Assembly: GCF_011386835.1 (NCBI RefSeq)
Contig: NC_088798.1
Span: 8,184,001 to 8,248,000, forward strand
Direction: 5' to 3'
Length of the DNA: 64,000 nucleotides
Source of the DNA: Chrysemys picta bellii
Taxonomy: Eukaryota > Chordata > Testudines > Emydidae
Every line of letters starts with the position of its first letter. The first letter of the stretch is position 1. Below are positions 58,313-64,000 of this stretch, in pieces. The position numbers and the translations under genes were made by a program. Below the pieces are notes generated by a model. That model saw nothing but the letters and a program-made list of their open reading frames with translations. It was not told where the DNA came from and ran no database searches.

Positions 58313-60595
58313 TCATTCATAATTCATTCTGTAAAAAATTATTGCCGCAATCAAGTCATCTTTCATAGCCTGCCGCAAATCATTTAAAATTAACTTTAAA
58401 GCCGAAAACAGTCGCTCTACACTAGCTTGAGTTGTTGTCATGCTTGAAGCAATTCTACAGGCAGCCTGAATGCGGTGTGGGTAGCTGTGAATGGCCTCAA
58501 AAACAGACTTAACTTTTAGCCTACCAATAGACTCCATCGCCTCACAATCTTCCCGAAAGTTTCTCTCAAATAATGCTTCATTACAATTATGAATCGCAGA
58601 AACTCGCTGGCGTCTTTCTTGTTTATCCAATTCCTTTTCGAAGTCGTCATCTTCTGAAGAATTGATGCTTGAATTATCTCCATTTCCCCGTGATGGCTGA
58701 AGACGTCTCACGGATGGACGCTCGAACAAGTTCAGAGGGGAGACGGAAGTTTGAGAACAGCCTGCTACTTCTGAAGGATGTTCAGAAACCGCAAATTCAA
58801 TTGTTGACTCCTTTTGTTGTGTTTCATTTTCTTCAACCTCTTTCGCTGAGTTCAAATATAGCAATAAATTTTGTTTTTCGAGTCGTCGAGCAATATCAAG
58901 GAGGCCTTCCTTTGCCTTTGGTATTTCCCTTGAGGTAAGAAGAATCCGATACCGTGGGTCAACATAAACTCCAGCAAGGAAATGAATATTGTCAAAAAGC
59001 TTCTCTTCGTGTTTCTGCATGGAGGACAGAATTCCTTCTGCAATTTGTCCACCATTTTCTTGCAAGAATTTTGACAGTTTTCGCCATTCCTTCATTAACA
59101 CTCCGGGGGTTACATCAACAGCTTGAAGATTCACAGTTGTTTGGTTTGGCTTTGCCAAGAGGTCTCGCAGGTTCTTCACTTCGTCCCATTCAGCTTTTGT
59201 TAACTTGAGTTCTCTTGTTCCAGCAGCAGCCATTTGTTCACAGTAAGACTGAAAAACGAGAAGCCGATCAATCATCACAAATGTTGAACCCCAGTGAGTC
59301 ACAGTATCCAATGATTGAGTTACTCCATGTAGATCAAGCAGAACGCTTTGAATACTTGGGGTTTGTAGTTTGACAACGACTTGTCGAATTTTTGCCAGAA
59401 ATTTCTTCGCGTGTTCTTTGTTCAGTCCATCCCAGATTGCCAACTGAAGAGTGTGAATACCACACCTCATCAGTTGGACTTTTGAGTCATCCTCATGAAG
59501 CCATGTTGGAAGTATGAGGGTAGGGTCATTAACCCATTGTGCAGCAGCATCCACATGGAGTTCGATTTCATTCATTCCTTTAGCTCCTTCATCAGGCAAC
59601 ATAGCTTCAGTTCTGTCCACATCCCTGTTCTCAGAGGTTGAAATGGTTTCATTGTCCTCGCTGAAATTTTTGACAGCACACGTCATGTTTGCTGCATTGT
59701 CAACGCAGATGCTCAGCACTTGCATTTCACTGATCCCAAATTTTTCTAAAATAGCTTTTACTTGACTTTTCACATACGAAGAATTGTGACACCCTTCAGT
59801 GTCGATTACGTCCAAGGTTTTTACCACAGCTTTATCTTTTCCTTCTTCATAGTACTGAGCATTGATTGCAAGGAAATTTCTGTTTCCACGGGTTGCTGCA
59901 TCCATTTTCAGGTAGCACAATTTTTGCTCCAAAGCTTTCTTGAGCTCTTTGCGACCAGACTCAGCTGTGCTGACAACTAAATGACGAACCGCATCGTGCC
60001 CCATCGAAACGCCAAGCTGCCGACCCATTTCACCTGCAATTTTTTGGAATCCTTTGTTCTTTAGCCTGAAGGTAGTGAGCGGTGTTGAACTCAAGCAAAC
60101 CATTTCCATCAGCCCTTCACGGAAAGTATTGGCATCCATGGTGACTGTAACCTTTGAGGACTTCAAACATGAGTCAAGTTTTGTTTGCTCAATTTTGGGT
60201 TTCTTTTCAGATGAAGCTCCGCAAAAAATCTTTTCTCCAGGAGTTTTCAAAGAGCCAGATGAACGTCGTTTAGCTGCGTCAGCTTTCTGTTTTGCCTCAT
60301 CTTCCTGGTTCTTTTTTGTAACCAGAGCCGCATAGTTTTCAGGATGGTTACGTTTTACATGCCGCCAAAGGTTGAAACTTTTCACGGCACTTGCTTCACT
60401 TGTCTTGAAGCTACATGGTTTGAGCTCGCCATTCACTTCCTTTTCCACCTTGCACGTTGCCGATTTCTTCTTTGCTTTTCCCAAAAGCCCAAATTTGGGC
60501 TTTTCAAATTCAAAAATAAAGACGTCATTGAGATCCTTTTCCGTAAATCGGCTATCAATCATGGGGGGCAGATTTGATTTTTTTGTTGAAGCCAT
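58313..60595 (-). CDS. hAT-family transposase with BED zinc finger (760 aa)
   Basis: This protein would cut out and reinsert the element in the nucleus. Residues are counted from the ATG at 60595, whose context GGCCATGG is a strong start. A BED-type finger uses Cys48, Cys61, His79 and His84 (CSFKT...FNLWRHVKRNH). The RNase H-like core shows Asp232 in KMDAATRGNRNFLAI and Asp299 in CVDNAANMT. The inserted helical domain has Cys378 and His381 (RCGIHTLQLAI) and Trp435 in THWGSTF. The third acidic residue is Glu727 in TQASVERLFSALKLILNDLR, within the C-terminal dimerisation region that ends RMNYE. All expected DDE and hAT landmarks are present, with no stop or frameshift. The frame stays open to about 60658 without an ATG, consistent with an upstream spliced exon. 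Activity is not shown, and domestication is less likely because the element ends are intact. Confidence 0.95.
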   Translation of the reverse strand: MASTKKSNLPPMIDSRFTEKDLNDVFIFEFEKPKFGLLGKAKKKSATCKVEKEVNGELKPCSFKTSEASAVKSFNLWRHVKRNHPENYAALVTKKNQEDEAKQKADAAKRRSSGSLKTPGEKIFCGASSEKKPKIEQTKLDSCLKSSKVTVTMDANTFREGLMEMVCLSSTPLTTFRLKNKGFQKIAGEMGRQLGVSMGHDAVRHLVVSTAESGRKELKKALEQKLCYLKMDAATRGNRNFLAINAQYYEEGKDKAVVKTLDVIDTEGCHNSSYVKSQVKAILEKFGISEMQVLSICVDNAANMTCAVKNFSEDNETISTSENRDVDRTEAMLPDEGAKGMNEIELHVDAAAQWVNDPTLILPTWLHEDDSKVQLMRCGIHTLQLAIWDGLNKEHAKKFLAKIRQVVVKLQTPSIQSVLLDLHGVTQSLDTVTHWGSTFVMIDRLLVFQSYCEQMAAAGTRELKLTKAEWDEVKNLRDLLAKPNQTTVNLQAVDVTPGVLMKEWRKLSKFLQENGGQIAEGILSSMQKHEEKLFDNIHFLAGVYVDPRYRILLTSREIPKAKEGLLDIARRLEKQNLLLYLNSAKEVEENETQQKESTIEFAVSEHPSEVAGCSQTSVSPLNLFERPSVRRLQPSRGNGDNSSINSSEDDDFEKELDKQERRQRVSAIHNCNEALFERNFREDCEAMESIGRLKVKSVFEAIHSYPHRIQAACRIASSMTTTQASVERLFSALKLILNDLRQAMKDDLIAAIIFYRMNYE

Positions 60596-60645
60596 GGCCA
60601 AATCTTCTTGTGCTGCTACCGCATCCAAATGTTTCTTGTTATGAT

Positions 60646-62239
60646 CTTCAAAAAGCAATGAACAAAAGCATTACATCTTTTTGTAATGTACCTGCTTGTG
60701 ATATCTTAACCAATTAAGGTACTTAGAATTTATTTTGGATTTTCTGGACAAAAATGATCGCATTTTCTTTTTACACAAATTAAAGTATATTTTAATATTT
60801 TAACATGTTTCTTGCAGTTTTAATGAAGTAATAAGTATTTTAATATACATAAATATTTATAAATTGCAAATTAGTTTTTCTTATGAAATTTTGCAGTAAA
60901 AATATTTGAAATATTTCCCACATTTTTAATATCTCAAGTGCTTTAATATAGATATGTCAATGAAATTTGGTATGTGCCATAGCATTAGTACATGCTATCG
61001 CTGTTCTACAACATTAATTGTTGGGAAGTAATGAGGCTACACGTTACAAGGTTAAAAATAAACTTTCACGGGAAAGTGGGTTCAAATTGCGAGCACAGTC
61101 CCTGTAACAGAGAGCAAATTTTAGGAAATATGTTTTTCCTTCAACACCCTGAATAGATTATACAAGATAGAGCAAACAACAGGTTCTATCTTGTATAATG
61201 TTTCCAGCCTGATGAAGGAAAAACATATTTCCAAAAATTTGCTCTTTTTACTAAAAAGGACTGTGCTTGCAGTTTGAATCTGCTTTCCCGTTACAGTCTA
61301 TTTCCAACGTCATGAACTGGGGGAGGGAGGGGGGAAGACTAGGCCAATTTTATTTAATATTTTTTAAATCTTCGACTATTTAACAGATACGACCCTAGCA
61401 TATGATTTAATGCTAAAACATGCATTAAAATGGTACTCAATGTATTTTGTATAATTAACCATTTCTGAGAAAACTGTTTAAAAATTTTAATCTGCTTAAA
61501 TGCTTAGAATGATGCAAACAATTTTACTTATTACTTATTTTTCAACTTTGGAACCATAAATTTTAAACGCAATAATAAATGACCACCAAAAATTAACAAC
61601 TTATTATGGAACATAATATTACCTCGTAGTCAGGGGCGGTCGACAACAAGCCTTTCTTGAAATATGAAATAAAAATGAGCAACCGCCAGTTTGGGACACC
61701 TATGGCTTAAATAATTTTGGATAATGTAATATGGTAGCACATACTAATGCTAAGACACAGACAATTTCATTACTTTATATTGAAGCGTTTTTGAGATATT
61801 CATCAGAAATTAACTTTTCATCACCTCCTTGAAGGGACTGTAGCTCCCTTAGGAAGAATTTTAGGACCCGTGTTCACAAAAACGTTTTTTCTTAAAATGA
61901 CGTAAGGATCCACCCCCAAAGTTGTGTTGGACATTTTCCAATCACTCTGGATATATCACAAAAATCACTCCTAATTTATGCAAAAATGTTTACTGTATAC
62001 TTATATGCCTGCTGAACGTGATTTTTTCAATAAATTTAAAATTACAAACAACAACACTACCAAAAGACCGTTGAACAGATGACATATAAATTAAGTCCAC
62101 CAGAGTGATACAGGAGCATGTACAAATGAACAAATGTACCGATAACGGGAGCCCGTGTGAGAAATGAGCTTAAGTGGTGAATATGTCTTGCGATATCTTA
62201 ATATAGCAATAAACAAAAACATTTTTTTTTGCAATATAC
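60646..62239 (-). other. Predicted transposase intron, 1594 bp, with a long hairpin
   Basis: AT-rich and without a convincing frame. An imperfect hairpin spans about 61067-61293: 61124-61143 pairs perfectly with 61213-61232 over 20 bp, and 61157-61170 pairs with 61186-61199 over 14 bp, with a 15-nt loop. A donor-like copy of the exon 1 end (TGATATCTTA, ACCTGCTTGTG on +) lies at about 60661-60709. Confidence 0.5.
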
Positions 62240-62273
62240 CTGTTTGTGGCATCTTAAATGTTGCGTCTTGCAT
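62240..62273 (-). CDS. Candidate first coding exon of the transposase
   Basis: On the minus strand an ATG at 62273 opens 11 codons and ends with ACAG at a GTATAT donor (62239). The best acceptor is TTTTTGAAG at 60646, before ATCATAAC. Joining 62240 to 60645 keeps frame with the transposase (G plus AT gives Asp) and would make a 788-aa product. A stop lies just upstream of the frame containing this ATG, so the exon could start there or be partly untranslated. This is inferred from splice-site grammar and frame only. Confidence 0.5.
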
Positions 62274-62766
62274 CACAATTTTCCGTAATCGCAGCACTCA
62301 GTGCATCTCGTTGATCAACCCTTACAAAAGAAGTATCAACACATACTAATCTAACTAATCTACACTAGTATGTACTCGCCTAACCTTGGCACAAGGGTTG
62401 GAGCAGTCTGCAGTATTGCCGGATGTCTGATATGTTTTATTAAAGAATCAGATAACTATCTCCAAAAAACATTGTAATTTTGTATCTGTACATTAAATCT
62501 TGATTTCGGCCGAAGTGAGAATAACTGACATATTACGTAAAGTGGTAACGTAGATGTTAATATCAATTGTTATACAATCTAAAACTTTTTGGCACCTTTA
62601 GGACTTTCTTGCTAAATATCATTCATTTTGGATTGAAAATGAAAAAAAAAACTGGAGCAGTCAAGATTTTCTGTGCTCCGGCTCTACTACAGCTCCGGGC
62701 AAAAACCTGCAGCTCCACTGCTCCGTGCTCCAGCTCCGGGCTCCGCTGCAAAGCTCTGCTTTTTAT

Positions 62767-64000
62767 ACTAAGCTCATCCATCCATCTATTCTGTCACTGC
62801 AGTATCTGGACATTTTATGCGTATTTAAAAATAAAACAAGTTTTCCCCCTCTCTCTTCCTTTCCAACTTGTTGGAGAAATAGCTGAATTAGTTTATAGTG
62901 CTAACTAACTTTTGAGGCAGAGAATCAGGAGGAAGTTTCTAGCTTCCTGCCTTGATTTCCCATACACTTCCCATCTCTTGTTTATAGGAATTATGCAACT
63001 TGTCAGGCCTGAAAGTGGACTATTGCAGCTCACACTTCTGGAGACTGATTAATCTCTGTAAAGGTCACTCATCACAGTGTGAAACCTTTGGGAGAGATGT
63101 AGGTAAATTCACAGGCAGCACACCCACAGTCTCTGCCCTAAAAGCCCATCATCTGTTTGCATTCTAGGTTAGCCTTCATACAGTGATTTAGTGGAGGGGA
63201 AAAAAACCCACTAAGTAATAGCCAACAAGCAGAACTACAAACCCTATAATCAGTTACCTATAAAAGTCTGCTTTAATCGTCTTTAGGAATAAATTACTTT
63301 TTTTAAGTGACCATTCTTTTCTCCTGTAGAGATTTACCCAATTATTGCTCGTAGAAGCTGGTGGGCGACAGTCATAGCTACTCAGTGATTTCATTACAAC
63401 CAAGATATTATGTAATACTACTTTACTACTGGTGCTATGGTAACACCATGAGTCACCCACCAGAAATGGAGCCCCTTTAGCAAGGCACTGAACATACAGA
63501 AGAAAGCATGGTCCCCTGCCCCAAAATTCTTATAATCCAATTGAAGTCCAAGGCACAAGAAATGAGTATAACTAATTACAGGAGTGAGTTGGGATGAGGG
63601 AATTGGAAATAAGATCATTTTACAACCTATATGTACAGAAATTATATTTCCTGCTTCCAAAATACAGCCACTTTTGATTGGAATACAGCCGCTATTTAAT
63701 ACAGCTCGCAGGAACCCTACATAGCAATTTAGAATAATATCCCACTGAAACGGCACAGGGAGCTTTAGGAGGCAGAATGCAGAGGCTAACACCCCAATCT
63801 TGATAAAAATTCCATGGGGAATTGGCTCAGTTTTAACTGAGAGAGCACTCTGTAGAACCAAAAGACGACTGTTAGAAGTGACAGTGTAAAATGCAAGCAT
63901 GATGATACAAAAAGATTGAACTTTATTAGTCACTTAAAATAAAGGACAAGCACTGTTTGACTCTTTCAGCACCTTGCACATGGGATGCTTGCTCGTGGTC
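62767..64000. other. Unique non-coding DNA
   Basis: No gene is recognised. About 63505-63550 (CCCCTGCCCCAAAATTCTTA, TAATCCAATTG) looks like a short antisense L3/L2-type fragment. The 171-aa minus frame at 63418-63933 lacks any family motif I know. Confidence 0.4.

Larger units (their letters stand above)
58102..62758 (-). mobile_element. Complete autonomous hAT DNA transposon, 4657 bp
   Basis: Termini are CAGGTATTTGGAGC and, read inward from the right, CAGAGCTTTGCAGC, matching at CAG, TTTG and AGC. A perfect 8-bp target duplication CTTTTTAT flanks it at 58094-58101 and 62759-62766. Both subterminal regions are packed with GCTCC/GGAGC pentamers (58111-58200 and 62650-62750), probable transposase binding sites. 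An inner inverted motif TTGACTGCTCCAG occurs at about 58163 and, inverted, at about 62653. It encodes one intact transposase on the minus strand, and no other frame is convincing. Confidence 0.95.

Noticed and set aside
60596..60658. Transposase start at 60658
   Set aside because: The codon there is TTG. The first ATG in frame is at 60595 with a strong start context, and the upstream open part is better explained by splicing.
1..64000. CRISPR arrays, operons, rRNA genes or phage-type systems
   Set aside because: No regularly spaced direct repeats, no bacterial gene density and no rRNA sequence are seen. The repeat content is that of a vertebrate nuclear genome.

Overview
The window looks like non-coding vertebrate nuclear DNA, most likely from a turtle. 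There are no operons, ribosome binding sites or CRISPR arrays. I found no exon of a recognisable host gene. The sequence is AT-rich and unique in character, with many interspersed repeats: CR1 LINE fragments, old L2/L3-like LINE pieces, MIR-type SINEs, LTR-like blocks, hAT-type MITEs, and a short SINE whose head reads TAGTCTGTATCCGCAAAAAG. The turtle assignment is from memory of repeat families, not from a search.

Layout: 1-11.4 kb is mostly unique DNA with two small hAT MITEs (6391-6610 and 8771-9009, both with 8-bp target duplications), a rearranged SINE (7658-7743) and a composite repeat with three tRNA-like modules (9125-10240). An antisense LTR-like block follows (11447-12702), then quiet DNA to 17.3 kb. 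From 18234 to 29402 lies a direct tandem duplication of a 5.58-kb unit. It starts inside an LTR and ends inside a MITE, and each unit carries decayed LINE reverse-transcriptase fragments. From 29.4 to 44.5 kb there is unique DNA plus a 1.17-kb hAT-type element (31839-33011), an antisense LTR-like block and a GC-rich fold-back element. At 44.6-46.5 kb three elements are nested: a MITE holds a CR1, which holds a third element. From 48.5 to 53.8 kb there are SINEs, including an 89-bp-arm snap-back copy, MITEs and a CR1 reverse-transcriptase fragment.

The one convincing protein-coding gene is a hAT-family transposase on the minus strand (58313-60595, 760 aa from a strong-context ATG). It sits in a complete 4657-bp element (58102-62758) with CAG...CTG ends, GGAGC-rich subterminal repeats and a perfect 8-bp target-site duplication. 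An in-frame splice pair suggests a small upstream exon at 62240-62273 and a 1.6-kb intron holding a long imperfect hairpin. The uninterrupted frame and perfect duplication suggest a young, possibly active insertion.
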